DNA of 64,000 nucleotides from Pomphorhynchus laevis. Its lineage: Eukaryota > Acanthocephala > Palaeacanthocephala > Echinorhynchida > Pomphorhynchidae. Below the pieces are notes generated by a model that saw only the letters and a list, made by a program, of their open reading frames with translations, searched no databases and had not been told where the DNA came from. Numbering within the stretch: position 1 is the stretch's first letter; every line of letters starts with the position of its first letter. The position numbers and the translations under genes were made by a program. Of the stretch, positions 10,921 to 22,055 are shown one piece after another. The stretch lies in assembly GCA_012934845.2 (NCBI GenBank), contig WNNJ02001849.1, positions 98,014-162,013 on the forward strand, given 5' to 3'.

Positions 10921-11230
10921 AAGGATCGAATTTAAATATATCTTTATTTATTAATAATTATAAATTTAAAAATAAATTATATATTAATATATAAATATTA
11001 TAATATAATATTAATTATATTTATTAATTAATATAATAGTTTTAATGTAACATGCAATGGATTTTTATAATATAAATTTTATGGCAAATTAGAATTTAAA
11101 AAACTAGTCTGGCAAAGATATTGAGCTCTAAACAATAAGTTGGATAACCGTACGTAAGGATCGAATTTAAATATATCTTTATTTATTAATAATTATAAAT
11201 TTAAAAATAAATTATATATTAATATATACA
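10913..11230. repeat. ~85-bp direct repeat pair (10913-10998 and 11148-11229)
   Basis: ACGTAAGGATCGAATTTAAA and the A/T-rich sequence after it occur twice, 235 bases apart. The first copy abuts the 5' break of the LINE fragment. Confidence 0.6.
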
Positions 11231-11439
11231 AGTCAAATATGGAAATTAAAAAGCGTGTATTTATTCGTAAATTTCATGTCATTTTTTAATTTCATTTCAC
11301 TTAACAGTTAAATTTTCATTTCACTTTTTTCATTTTATTCTTATTGAATTTGATGACATGAATATGCACTTAAGTTAAAAAAATGTAACCTAGCAAGTCG
11401 GCATTAATACACCTTATCTACTACTGATTCACAACCTTC

Positions 11440-11600
11440 GTTTTCTGTTTCATTCCCTATTCTGGTAGCTGATTATCATTCAACTTATCTGCTTTCTTCA
11501 AAATTGACTTTGGTCTTTAGTGGAAAGGACCGAAACGTAAAGCATATTCTTGGTCATTAACTGATGATGTTTAGCAATACTGAAATGTACTGCTGTTATC
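11440..11600 (+). repeat. Diverged SINE body
   Basis: GGAAAGGACCGAAACGTAAAG, then TTAACTGATGATG, ACTGAAATGTACTGCTGTTAT. These are landmarks shared with the SINE bodies at 14.7, 51.7 and 56.5 kb. Confidence 0.5.
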
Positions 11601-11742
11601 TAATACTGGAATTTAATAGATTGCAAATTAGTAGAATTTCTGCTTAATCTCTACAACTCAGTCATTTAAATAAATTTTCGTGTAATTTGAAAGATTATTT
11701 TAATTCTTATATAATTCGTATCGGAATTATATTGACTTTTAG

Positions 11743-11943
11743 GTACAGCGAATGAAGCGAATATATTCTAAACCAAAGACTGAACAAGTAACTGTTGATC
11801 ATTCAGTAGATGAAGTTGAGTTAAATCCAATTCAACAAGTAAATGTATGTGTTTTGTAACAAGATTGATAAAAGTTTGTCAAAATTTTAATTTAGATACG
11901 AGATAGTGATATTATCATGTTAAAGCAAAGTAAATTAGTTAGC
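11743..11943 (+). CDS. Possible two-exon gene fragment (exons 11743-11838 and 11896-11943)
   Basis: A splice acceptor (TTGACTTTTAG) precedes 11743. The open frame reads QRMKRIYSKPKTEQVTV to NPIQQ, ending at 11838 before a GTAAAT donor. After a 57-base intron ending TTTTAATTTAG, the next frame reads IRDSDIIMLKQSKLVS to 11943 before a GTAAGC donor. Both junctions are phase 0 and the codons are charged and polar, unlike A/T noise. No further exon or function could be found, and I do not recognise the protein. It could be an internal part of a host gene whose other exons were not found, or chance. Confidence 0.35.
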
Positions 11944-11989
11944 GTAAGCAATCAGTTTTATTTTAATTTCTAATTTTTATAATTTCCTT

Positions 11990-12665
11990 AAATATTATAC
12001 CTGCCAAATGCCTTATGAAAGCCGTAAATAGGAATTTAAAAATGACATTTGATTAACTTAATGCTATCAAAAGAGAAACTTTTTAAGTTAAAAGTAAAAT
12101 TGATTTAAATGATTAAAATGTGATTAAAAAATTCCTGTCCAAATCGATTGCAGTGATGACATATATGTGTTCAACTAGATTGTATTCCATATTTTACCCG
12201 GATAGCATTACCTCACCTTCCATTATAGGCTGATTATCTTGACTTGGGCATTATATTTTCGTCGGTCGGATAAATCAGTTTTGTCTGTTAAAATCTGGTC
12301 TATATAATGACTACATAATGTCGGCTTTAATCAGGGGTCTATAAGTGAACCATGCCATTTTGATAAATGTTATAAGCAATCCTTGAGTGGATTGCTTTTA
12401 ATAGTGCAAAACAATTCCTTACGAAGAAACTGAAACATCTCCTTTGATATTATGTAATTTACCGTTATTTCTGGTTATAATGAGATGATGTAATTTATAA
12501 CCAGGCTTTAATCAAAAAAATCGAATTTAATGGTTGAAGAATATTGTATAAAAATAACTCGAGTCATTTTCTAATGAGTTCAACTTTATAAAATGAACAA
12601 ATCATGGAAGAAAACAAAAGGTTAATACTTGAAAATACGTATGTTTGAATTTACTAATAATTTAC
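11990..12665. other. Intergenic, no gene seen
   Basis: Mostly AT-rich. 12120-12420 is somewhat more GC-balanced, without an open frame I can support. Confidence 0.4.
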
Positions 12666-12700
12666 TAATTAGAGGTCATCCATCTGATGACCTCTAATTA
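12666..12700. repeat. 15-bp perfect inverted repeat at the start of the 5' block
   Basis: TAATTAGAGGTCATC (12666-12680), spacer CATCT, GATGACCTCTAATTA (12686-12700). The right arm is the block's own start. The left arm looks like a scrap of an inverted block. Confidence 0.7.
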
Positions 12701-13116
12701 TTATTCTGATACAACGTCTGTTATTTATTAGTCAATTCATAAAAATGACGTTTATTTTAAATTTCAATTTTTTATTTTAACTTGATTTAAATTATATAAA
12801 ATCTAAAAACAATTATTTTATTATTTAATTATTAAATTTTGATTAGCATTATTATGTTTTGTTTATTTTATAATTATATTAAATACGTAGACTCAGTTAG
12901 CTGATTTGATCCATTTGGTTCGTAGTAGTACCTCCAATACAAAATATGCTATTTGCGGATCAACTTCTGCAACATATGACAATTCATTTATTTCTGATAA
13001 CCACGCATTCACTTCTGAAATGTATTGCGTTTGTATTGTATTTGTAAAAAATCTTATATAATTAATTAATATGAATTTGTTCATAACTGTTATTAAAAAA
13101 TAAATCAAAACTATAT

Positions 13117-13599
13117 ATGAAATATATGTTTCGATACATTGATGATATATGTGTATTTAATTCTAATAATTTCTATTCAATTAGTGAGCACATTTATCCA
13201 GAAAGCCTTATTCTTAACAAAACCAATATTAATGATAAAGAAGGTGTATATCTAGATATGAACATTAAATTAACATTAACTAAAACTACTATTAATTTAT
13301 ATCGTAAAGATGACATATTTAAATTTACAAGAAACATATTTTTGCATAAGCATTCATGTATTCCATATAATATAAAATATAATACATTAAATAATGAAAT
13401 TTTAAGAATTGCAACAATATGTAATGATATTGGCTTTCTTCAAAATCATTTAAATAATTTAATAGATACATATTTTAAACCAGGTTACTATAAAAATAAC
13501 ATCAAGCAGAAAATAGTAAAATATATAAATCAACACAATATTATAAAGAATAAATTTAAACTCTTAAGTGGCAAATTTTTATGGATAGATAATAAATAA
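13117..13599 (+). pseudogene. YIDD-family reverse transcriptase, C-terminal half (160 codons open)
   Basis: Begins MKYMFRYIDDICVFNSNNF. YIDD is the polymerase motif C with the two catalytic Asp. It is followed by IYPESLILNKTN (motif D region), GVYLDMNIKL (motif E-like L-D-I strand), TINLYRKDDIFKF and HKHSCIPYN. The thumb-like end is GFLQNHLNNLIDTYFKPGYY, NIKQKIVKYINQHN and GKFLWIDNK, then TAA. The N-terminal fingers and palm motifs A/B are missing, so the copy is 5'-truncated. The RYIDDI-V plus LDL-I arrangement resembles Penelope-related RTs; the exact clade is not resolved. Two other loci end at the same C-terminus. Confidence 0.75.
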
Positions 13600-13952
13600 T
13601 ATAATTTGTATTAGAATAAGATACTAGATAGTTATTTCATAGGAAATATATCGTTAGCATGTATTTGGCCCCGCTGCTATGTTGGGTAGAGGAGTTAGGG
13701 GCCGAAATCTGATAGCATAACAGTTCCTCCTGATGACCTCTAATCCTTATTCTGATACAACGCTTGTTATTTATTAGTCAATACATAAAAATTACTTTTA
13801 TTTTAAATTTCATTTTTTTATTTTAACTTGATTTAAACTATAGAAAATCTAAAAACAATAATTAATTTTATTATTTAATTATTAAATTTTGATTTAGCAT
13901 TATTAAGTTTTGTTTATTTTATAATTATGTTAAATACGTAGACTCGTTAAAT

Positions 13953-14478
13953 TAACCGCCTTGTCTTTATTATTGAGGTAAAGTGAAGGTAATATCAATT
14001 GAAAACCAATTAATTTTTAGTCTAATTATGAACTCGATACTTTTAAGATTCTTTCTATTTATTTTTATTAAGCGGTCAAATTTCCGACAATATGAAGACA
14101 AACAGAGACCTGATGTGAATCAATATGTAAATGACTAACACGATCGATTTAAAACACGTTAAAATATTTGATTGATTTTAAAAATGATTCATTTGAACTT
14201 TAATTTGAACTTTGAACGATCGATTTAAAAAAATTCATTTTAAAACGTTAAAATATTTGATTGATTTTAAAAACGATTCGTTTGAATTTTAAAGCATGTT
14301 TGGAGGTATGAGACCTAAATGAATATTCTTGGTTGTATTCTTTGGTTAGCTTTAGAGATAATATATGGAACTTAGACTTGACAATCTAAGAGTATTTATC
14401 GATCATAAATAAATTTATTAATTATTGTAATTTATTAATAATAAATAATAATTAACGATAATTTCATTCTTCACTGGT
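13953..14478. other. Intergenic, AT-rich, no gene seen
   Basis: Contains a short local duplication (AACGTTAAAATATTTGATTG at about 14160 and 14245). Confidence 0.45.
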
Positions 14479-14782
14479 CGGTTTGATATTATCCTCGTGT
14501 GGTTGTTTGAATCCTATCAGCATCACTGTACACTACAATCAGCGTGGGTGGATCTTATCAGCAGTGAGCCCACGCCTACATTTCGTGTTTCCGTCTTTTT
14601 ACTGCTTCTGGTGATTCCTTGTCGCCGAAATGCTGGCGACAAGGAATCAGCAGAAGCAGTAACAGGACCGAAACACGAAATGTAGGCGTGGTCTCACTGC
14701 TGATGAGGTTTACCCACGCTGATTGAAGTGTACAGTGATGCTGATAGGATTCAAACAACCACACGAGGATAATATCAAACCG
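14479..14782. repeat. Inverted SINE pair (148-bp arms, 8-bp loop)
   Basis: Arms 14479-14626 and 14635-14782 are inverted copies with roughly ten percent differences by eye. The centre is GATTCCTTGTCGCC-GAAATGCT-GGCGACAAGGAATC. Each arm holds the SINE body (CGAAACACGAAATGTAGGCG, CTGCTGATGAGG, CTGATAGGATTCAAACAACC). Overlapping 62-codon frames on the two strands are side effects of the palindrome. A lone, truncated copy of this subfamily is at 45860-45990. Confidence 0.85.
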
Positions 14783-14784
14783 AT

Positions 14785-16090
14785 CAATTAAGAATAGCAG
14801 CTCGTGACAATTTCATTGTTATTCTTAAACATTATTCTTAATAATGTTTGCATATTTGAATTGTTCGTGGATTTGAAAATGTGGAATCTTTATCAAGGTT
14901 AATCTCAATCAAGTCTGATAAATATATAACAATAAAATTTATTTTTGTGAACATTGCATTCATGTCTTTTTTAGATTAAAGCGGTGATTGTGGGAGAACA
15001 TTATAGACATGAGAAATATTTTTATTGAATAAAAATTGTTGAGCTTTCGACCACCAAGGCCATTATCATGGAATGATAAGGAAAACATGGAATGATTTTT
15101 ATGATAATGGCCTTGGATAGCAGGCCCAAATACGTGCTGATTACGTATTTCCCCTGATACAATTTGATTATTTAGTATGTCTTATTCTTATCATTTATTC
15201 TCGTATATTTGAATTACTCGGAGGTATGAAAATGTGGAATCTTTATAGAGTAAATCAAGTCTGATAAATTTGCGATTGCATGAAATTATAACGCAAGGAT
15301 TTATCAATGAATTTAATGCACATCCTCGATAAGGGATTTATCATTTATTCTCGTATATTTGAATTACTCGTGGGTATGAAAATGTGGAATTTTTATAGAG
15401 TAAATCAAGTCTGATAAATTTGCGATTGCATGAAATTATAACGCAAGGATTTATCGATGAATTCAATTCCGCACATCCTCGATAAGGTTTAAAAAGAGAA
15501 AACGAATAAAATAAAATATTTTTGGAAAAATAACGTGAAATATAATTGGCATACTTTTTTTGATATTTATACTTCAACTATTAATTTGTAGATATAAATT
15601 AAACAAATAAAATTTTGTTTTTTCACAAACTAATAAATTAATAAACTTAATAAATTAATTTATTAATAAATTAATAAATTTTGCTGAGTTTAAATTTATT
15701 TTTAATAATATTGTGTTCATTTGTAAATGACTTTTATTGCAAATTTAATATTTTAATAATAGTTTGTTGATTTATACATATCTATTATAATAAATAGAAA
15801 TAAAATTCATCCTCTGATGAAAAATTTGATTATTTGGTGTATTTTGTTCTAATTCAAAGCATATTGTTTATTATCCATCCGTAAAGTTGATTTATAAATT
15901 GTAAATTTAATATTTTATTAATATTTTGTAAATTTATGCTTCTCCATTATAAGAAATGGAAATAAAAAATGCATTAAACATGAAAATTAGCGGAAAAATA
16001 GTCGTAACCAATAATACATAGTTTTAGTATTTCTGACAGAGGTCATATTACCGGGAAACAAAGTCCACAGTCTAATAATAACATATCAGT
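14785..16090. other. AT-rich intergenic with a local duplication and a diverged YIDD-family block
   Basis: About 15195-15320 and 15345-15485 are two copies of TATTTGAATTACTCG...GTGGAAT...GATTTATC. About 15120-15210 has a diverged GTATTTCCCCTGATACAATT block. No supported gene; the minus frame 15341-15577 covers the duplication. Confidence 0.5.
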
Positions 16091-16265
16091 AGAACGAATC
16101 AGATCAGCTAACTGAGTCTACGTATTTTATACTATAAATTTAAAATAAAAATAAATCCGATTATCCGGAAAACACTATGGTTGTATTACCGGGAAAACAA
16201 AGTCCACAAGTTAATAATAACCTGTCAGTAAAACAAAGATCAGATAATTGAGTCTACGTATTTTA
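16045..16265 (-). repeat. YIDD-family block ends plus adjoining CCGGGAAACAAAGTCCACA repeat (two copies)
   Basis: ACCGGGAAAACAAAGTCCACA, then AATAATAAC-T-TCAGTA and GATCAGCTAACTGAGTCTACG occur at 16050-16145 and 16190-16265. Related pieces are at about 17668-17730 and, inverted, at 39560-39640. The CCGGGAAA part probably belongs to the body next to the terminal block. Confidence 0.6.
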
Positions 16266-16269
16266 TATT

Positions 16270-16896
16270 ATAAAGAAATAAAAATGAAAAAATAATAAAT
16301 AATTATCTAAGATTTTATAGAATTTATATCTTTATGTTTTTTATTTCTTAGTGTGTCAATGTTTGCGTTTTTATTTGAATAAGTTATTCAAATGAATAAG
16401 CATGCTCCCTTAAAAAATCATATTAAGATAAAAGTCATTAAAATGACTTTTCTTAAAAAGCAATTATAATGATTTAAAGGTCACTATATTTTAAAGAATA
16501 TATTTTTAAAATGAAATTTTTATCTTAAGTAAAGATTATTGAGTTCATCCTGATAGTATCTTAAATTAATTCTAAGACGAAGATCATTTTGAAATTCAAA
16601 TTTTGCAAAAATTTACTAAATTTCTAAAAATTCTTTTAAATTCTTTTAATATAAAAATATGTATGAAATATATTATAGTTCGATGATTTAATTATAGTTT
16701 ACTGATTTAAATTGTTTTAGTACAAATCTTTTCGAAAAATAAAATTTATTTAGCCTATTATATTAAGAAATCATCGACAAGAATTAAAATAAAACGAGAC
16801 GAAGACATTTCATAGGTCGATATTAAAAAAATACGGAACCAGTGGTAGAAACTACGATACTAGTCATTACGAAAATATCCTGTGATTTCTATTATT
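16270..16896. other. AT-rich intergenic, no gene seen
   Basis: No open frame or repeat I can name. Confidence 0.45.
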
Positions 16897-17265
16897 TCAT
16901 CTGTCGAAAGACATGAACGCTTTACGGCAACTTGTTCGAATTCTGCTCACATATTTTTTCGCGTTGATATTTATTTTACCCAATTTTGAATGACGATTAT
17001 TATCATTATTAATTTCGGGGCTGCGGCAATTTTCATCGCTGCTGGCCATTCTTGAATGGACATATCCATTAATGCTTTTGCTGACATTACGAAAATGGAT
17101 GTCATCAATGATTGAAACAATATTAACTGCTGAATATACCGGATTATCCGCTGGTAAAAACAGATCATCGTCCGGGAGGCTATATAAGTCCGAGTTGTTT
17201 GTGGTTATTTGTTGCGGTGCAACGAATAACCACAAACAAATAAATTTTAAAATTATGCATTTCAA
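16897..17265 (-). CDS. Small putative secreted protein (122 aa), unknown
   Basis: MKCIILKFICLWLFVAPQQ is a short basic n-region plus a hydrophobic core, fitting a cleavable signal peptide (cut near residue 19-22). The mature part is polar: an acidic stretch SLPDDDLFLPADNP near 30-43, then Asn/Ser-rich, ending basic (KKYVSRIRTSCRKAF). There are few cysteines and no membrane span. I do not recognise a family; salivary, venom or cuticle proteins are possible only in a general sense. The signal-peptide codons overlap a 21-bp hairpin (17195-17239). No intron is needed. Alternative: a chance frame in A/T-rich DNA, although the signal sequence speaks for a gene. Confidence 0.5.
   Translation of the reverse strand: MKCIILKFICLWLFVAPQQITTNNSDLYSLPDDDLFLPADNPVYSAVNIVSIIDDIHFRNVSKSINGYVHSRMASSDENCRSPEINNDNNRHSKLGKININAKKYVSRIRTSCRKAFMSFDR
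17195..17239. repeat. 21-bp inverted repeat with 3-base loop inside an ORF
   Basis: TTGTTTGTGGTTATTTGTTGC, loop GGT, GCAACGAATAACCACAAACAA. All 21 positions pair on the plus-strand RNA, one of them as a U-G pair. Confidence 0.85.
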
Positions 17266-17309
17266 TCCTAAAAATAAAATTCAGCATTTTTATAAAATGA
17301 TTTAAATAT

Positions 17310-18060
17310 ATTTCATCATGTTTTAAAACAAAGATTGCAGAGCATCAAGAGAAATTGCTATGCTATGAAGTTTTGCTATATCAGGCTTAAATTTATTTTG
17401 AATAACATTGTGTTCATTTATATTACTATTTTCTGTTTGATTTTATTTTGTATCATATATTAAAATATATGCATTGGATTTGAATAATAAAATGTATCTA
17501 TTAAATTCAATGATTTTTATTGTAAATGTAATATTTTAATATTTTGTTGATTTATAATATCCATTATAATAAATGGAAAAAAAATCATCAAACTTGCTTG
17601 GAAATTAGCAGAAAAATAATGTCATATCAATAACGCATAGTTTTAGTATTTCTGAAGAGGTTATATTACTGGGAACACAAAGTCCATAGGCCAATGATAA
17701 CTTGCCAATAGAACAAATCATATAATCAAATACTAATATTTTATGTAAAACATGTTGTAGAAATTATTAATATTAAATCTTTTATTGTCAGTTGAAATGA
17801 AATATCAAGTAGTAGTTTGGGGTTAAAATATTTTGTACAATTAATATTTATTTAACATATTTACATATGTTATTTAATTTACATATTTTATTAATATATT
17901 GCTTATATATTACTGAATTATATACAATAGACCTACATGTTCTTGCCCTTTCGAGCCGTCGCCAGAATGCTGACAGCATTTCATGACGATGCTAACGTTT
18001 TGGAGGAGGTATGAAGTAGTACGTGAATCCATGGTAACGTGCTTCAATTTTTTCGTATCT
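17310..18060. other. AT-rich intergenic with YIDD-family scraps
   Basis: About 17395-17760 repeats phrases from 15700-16100 (TTTTTAATAATATTGTGTTCA, TTAGCGGAAAAATA, GGTCATATTACCGGGA). These are fragments of the same dispersed family. No gene. Confidence 0.5.
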
Positions 18061-18062
18061 CC

Positions 18063-20850
18063 TTAACAAGAGAAAAGCGGAAGAGCCAGTGATTCATAAG
18101 TCTCTACTCCAAAGGTGTAACACATGCAGGACATGGCCAAGTCGGCATATTTCAGCCGTTTCTGCTCTTCGGCATATGAAGCTGCTTCGCCCGCTCCTCT
18201 GGCTGCGTTCCTAACATTGCTGACTGCGAAGATGTCCACGCGGTAGGCGTCCCACATCAAATTCACGCCAAGGAAAAATGGTGACTCCATCAGGACGTCG
18301 ACCGTCCGATCTGCATTCATTGGATGGCTCTAGAATGTTTGGGGCGATGACGTTGTTGAGGACTCTGCTTATCACTAAATTTATGTCAGCGTGTCGGGGG
18401 AATCTGCCTCTCGAAATTCTGTATGCTAATCCGTGTCGTCATGAATCGTCAACAGACGCTCCGCAATGACATATGTGTGGAGTACATGTAGGAAGGCCTA
18501 GTCTTATGGAAATGCTCAATCTCACAACCTCGTCATCGAGCAAAGTTCCCAGGGCACCAATCAAAACTGTGTGTAGCCAAGCACCAGACTTACTTTTGGA
18601 AACCGCCATAAATCGTAAGCGAGATGCCTCGTCTTCCGAGTCTTCAATTAAAGATTTATGAACTCGTTTAACGAGGGGAGTGTCCCAGGCGGATTGCTTA
18701 TGGCTATTAGACGGTGCCTCACTGAGACCCATCTTGGCTAACCAAGTTGAGTAGCCAGCGTCAAAATGTGGGCAATGTGTAGAGTTATTCAAAAGAATGT
18801 TGACGCAGTCCTTCGTTGCCTCTACAGACAATAAAAAAGCCGGAAGAGCAATGTCCGCTGAACTGCAGATCCCCAAACTACCGAAAGACACGGGCAATTA
18901 AGCTTGACCCCAAAAATCGTTCGTTATCGCGCAATTTGTGATGTGGGATAAATATTTTTCTAGTACACCATCGAGCTTATAGAGTTCCGCGTACACGTTG
19001 AAGCAAGGAGTTGTACGGAACTTATAAAGTAGTCTGGGCATGTAAAGACAGGTTTTACAAGGAAAAGTGCCTCGTGAGTACAAAGCTCGCGAACCCGTAG
19101 TGCACATTAATTGCTCCTCGCTAAGAGCCAAATCTTTCAGTGAATTCTCTTCAAAGACAACGCTTCCAAAGATTTGCGAATTTTGCCAACTAATCACTTT
19201 TATGTTTGGGGCTACGGATGAAAAGGTACATGAAATCTGTTCGATTTCATGTTCCTCCATATTCAGGAACAAGAGCTCACATTTGCCTGCATTGAGCTCC
19301 AGACCTATTCGATTAGCTGATGCCAAAATCGTGCAGCACAACAGATGAATTTCCTCCAATCGTTGCGTCGTCCAAGTACTACGCGTTAAAGTTCGATTGA
19401 AGGGAGTGCGAAATAGGATTTACTGCTAGATCAAAACCAATTGAACCAAGGGGTTCGCCCTGTTGAACGCCTGTTTTTGACCAAATGATTCGATCTTCAT
19501 AAACCGGAGGTGTCTGAGAGCCGTAGGCAGTTTGGAAATATTGAAATGTTTCTGGGATGTTTTATTTTACTGCTTCGATAAGAACACCGCGATGTATGGT
19601 CTTAAAAGCATTTCGAGTCTATTTTGAGAACAACTGTGGGCTGTTGGCAGTATATTATGAATGATCGAGCTGCCTGAACAATCGCTTCTGCTCCGCATGA
19701 TGTACAGCACCCTAGTCGGTATGGACGGAGGTGATCACCTACTATTTATGATATCCTTATACACAGTATCTTGGCAGCAATGCGACAGAGTGTGGTTCCG
19801 ATTGCGATTGGGCGAATCCCGCCATCCTTTTTATTAAGTGCACATAAGGACGCCGAATAAAAGCTGCACTCCTTCCGCGACGAGATTGTCATTGATAAAA
19901 CTATCGATTACACGAGAAAGAGCGAGTTCCCGAGACGGAACTGAATCACCAGCGCTATAGGATATCATGTCTTTCAAGTGTTGAGGGCGAAGGCTATCCA
20001 TTCCATGTCCCGAACCATTGGCGAAACTCGAAATGTCCCTTCTTATCTCGAAAGAGTTGGAATGACTTGAATTTTCTGAAGGATAGTTTTGAGGAATGAA
20101 ACTATCTCTTGTGTGTGAAGGGTGCATTTTCTTAAGGGACTGAAAGGAACTCTCTTTATTGTCAGCAAAGGATTCAGATAAAGTGAGTAGCCGTACAGCC
20201 CCAGGAACACCACAGTCTGCAAGCTTGATAGAAACTCGTTCCCACAAGGTTTTTGATTTCGGATCCTTCGAATGGGCATTATTTTTCAGTGGTTTACAGG
20301 GATCCGATTGTTGGGTAATCTTAAGGAAGCTATCATCAAACTTCAAAATTCTATCCTTGATCATAGATGTAAGGGATCGCCCGGATGATTCACCTGATGT
20401 AAGCACGAGTCTAGAGAAAGTGAACAACCGAAGCCAGCTTGTTGGACTGTTCTCATCCGCACAGTCATTTTAGAGGCGGCTAAATGCCTTAACTGTATGG
20501 TATCTAGCGCTCTTCGGTATTTTTTTCAAAACTGATTTAGGGAGATGCTAGGACAGCTGATCTGAGGTGGGTATTTCGTTCAATTTTAAGACAGGAAGAG
20601 CTGGGTTATTTGCAATTTGTTGATGTTGTAATGCAGAAAGTGTACGACTATACCCCTCACACCTTGAACGAAGGGGCCCGTGAACCCGGAATTTTCAAAA
20701 TTTGGTGATCCTGCAAGAAATTTTGCAAATTGGACATTCCCACTCGACAGGGACAGGTTGAGTGGAGTGGGTAGTGTCAGACTGAAGAGGCACATACTCG
20801 GCAAGATGTGGGTCACTTATCATATGTGGGTTTGACGATCCAGTGGCGGT
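18063..20850 (-). pseudogene. Non-LTR retrotransposon with restriction-like endonuclease, decayed
   Basis: Minus-strand order, through several frameshifts: C2H2-like start WECPICKISCRITKF (about 20755-20710); LKKIPKSARYHTVKAFSRL (about 20535); the long frame 20427-19834 with DSLRPQHLKDM; RT motif GVQQGEPLGSIGFDLA (about 19465-19420) and catalytic YLDDATIGG (about 19370); the thumb region 19359-18898 (LELNAGKCELLFLN, AYLYM-R-LYK-RTTP); 18897-18439 with LRFMAVSKSKSGAWLH and ISIRLGLPTCTPHICHCGA. Finally the nuclease: SDGRRPDGVTIFPW (about 18320) and LMWDAYRVDIFAVS (about 18250), the RPDG and WD-T motifs of the PD-(D/E)XK-type nuclease used by R2-like LINEs. Not functional. Confidence 0.75.
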
Positions 20851-21170
20851 TGATGATTTTGTCGCGAATCTGGGCTTACTTTGCTGCTTATCTATGTAGT
20901 CTGCCTTGTGGACTTTGTTATGTTCTTCGTGGATTCGTCGATGTGGTGTCCACTTAAAGTTGTTGAATGAGATTTGGCACTTGTAATTGTTGAAGCACTT
21001 GTAATATGCTTTATATTTAGCATATAAAAGTTATCTATCTTCTATATAGGTAATATATTTTTATTCCATATAATGTATTTATCTAACATATTTGATCATC
21101 GTTACAGATAATATATGTAGTTGATATAATATATAATATAATATATTCTGGTTGGGCATATTATTCTGGT
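20851..21170. other. Intergenic, no gene seen
   Basis: The first ~120 bases may be the upstream part of the minus-strand LINE. The rest is A/T-rich. Confidence 0.4.
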
Positions 21171-21415
21171 TATATATTATTATTGCACGACATCATCCTC
21201 GAAGGTATTGCTCATATTCTTAATACAGTAGGACGCTAATAATCAGCCTGTGCGGATCTCATCAGTTGCTTACCCTGACCTACATTTCACGCTTCGACCC
21301 TTATTATCTGGTTACTCTGTACACTGGTGCTGATCGGATTTGAACTCAGGACGTCTGTATCGCGATTACACGTTACATCCACTGGGCTGGCTGATCCAGT
21401 GATGTAGATAAACAT
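21171..21415 (-). repeat. tRNA-derived SINE
   Basis: Read on the minus strand, the head CAGCCCAGTGGATGTAACG (A box) and GAGTTCAAATCC (B box) 40-odd bases later form a tRNA-like pol III promoter. It is followed by the body CGAAGCGTGAAATGTAGGTC, CAACTGATGAGATCC and CGTCCTACTGTATTAAGAAT. The tRNA-like head does not fold as a functional tRNA. Confidence 0.75.
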
Positions 21416-21544
21416 TTCTGTATATTACTTTTGATAGGGAATCTTATTCTAACGATCTATTGGAAACCTACCTTATGTGTGTGATCCGCTAGCAGGATCA
21501 CTGTATTTCATGATGCCACTTGCAATGAATGTTTTGATTTAACT

Positions 21545-21895
21545 TGATTGCATATGTGAGCTGAAATTCTTCTGGTTGCGGCATGACATTATCTTCAAAG
21601 GTATTGTTCATTTTCCAAATAAGTAGGACGCTAATAATAAGCTTGGGTGGGTTTCATCAGCTGCTGACCCACACTATATTTTACGTTTTGATCCTATCTT
21701 GTTACTCTGTACAATGGTGCTGATCGGATTTAAACGTATATATCGAGATTCAGCGTTATATCCACTAGGCTGGCTGCTTCAGTGGTCAAGATATACATTT
21801 TGCATATATTTGGAGAAATAGTACCATCCTGCTGTATAAAGAATAGGAACAATGCCTGTGAGGATAATGTCGTGGCACAACCAGAATAAGTTCAG
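21545..21895. repeat. tRNA-derived SINE (minus, 21545-21815) followed by an inverted 3' scrap (21829-21895)
   Basis: The minus copy has AGCCAGCCTAGTGGATATAA (A box), ACGTTTAAATCCGATC (decayed B box) and CAGCTGATGAAACCCA. The plus scrap CCTGCTGTATAAAGAATAGG to GGCACAACCAGAATAA is the SINE tail, so the arrangement is again inverted, like 56.2 and 14.5 kb. Confidence 0.75.
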
Positions 21896-22055
21896 CCCGC
21901 AAATGTAATAAATTAAAACCTAATGCCTAACCTTAATTTCTAATATAAACAACTTCGAATGATAATGTTTATACATTTTAAATAAAAGATACCTTAAAAG
22001 AAAAGTCAATTCGATTTTTGTAACTTAATATACTATGTAAATTACACAAAATCGT

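Larger units (their letters stand above)
12666..13952 (+). mobile_element. YIDD retroelement flanked by direct LTR-like blocks
   Basis: 5' block about 12686-12911: GATGACCTCTAATTATTATTC...AACGTCTG...TTATTTATTAGTCAATTCAT...AAATACGTAGACTCAGTTAG. It is followed by a foreign 200-base stretch, the RT fragment (13117-13599) and the 3' part about 13620-13952. The 3' part opens with GCATGTATTTGGCCCCGCTG, contains GGGGCCGAAATCTGATAGCA and then repeats the 5' block to ACGTAGACTCGTTAA. Direct repeats around an RT resemble the pseudo-LTRs of Penelope-type elements. The copy at 47.4-48.2 kb has the same order. Confidence 0.7.

Noticed and set aside
14640-14712. SINE bodies as active hammerhead ribozymes
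   Set aside because: GAAAC and CTGATGA are present with a complementary helix II, but in the wrong order for type I/III. The 25 bases between do not form helices I and III around an NUH site, so no known hammerhead topology fits.
14497-14764. Two overlapping 62-codon frames with nearly the same protein on opposite strands
   Set aside because: They are mirror images created by the inverted SINE pair, not genes.
18278-20473. Plus-strand open frames over the restriction-nuclease LINE (18278-18469, 18473-18661, 19067-19348, 20159-20473)
   Set aside because: Shadows of the minus-strand element, whose RT and nuclease motifs are recognisable.
21340-21400. tRNA-like sequence with A and B boxes
   Set aside because: It is the head of a SINE: arms do not pair into a cloverleaf and the sequence continues into the repeat body.
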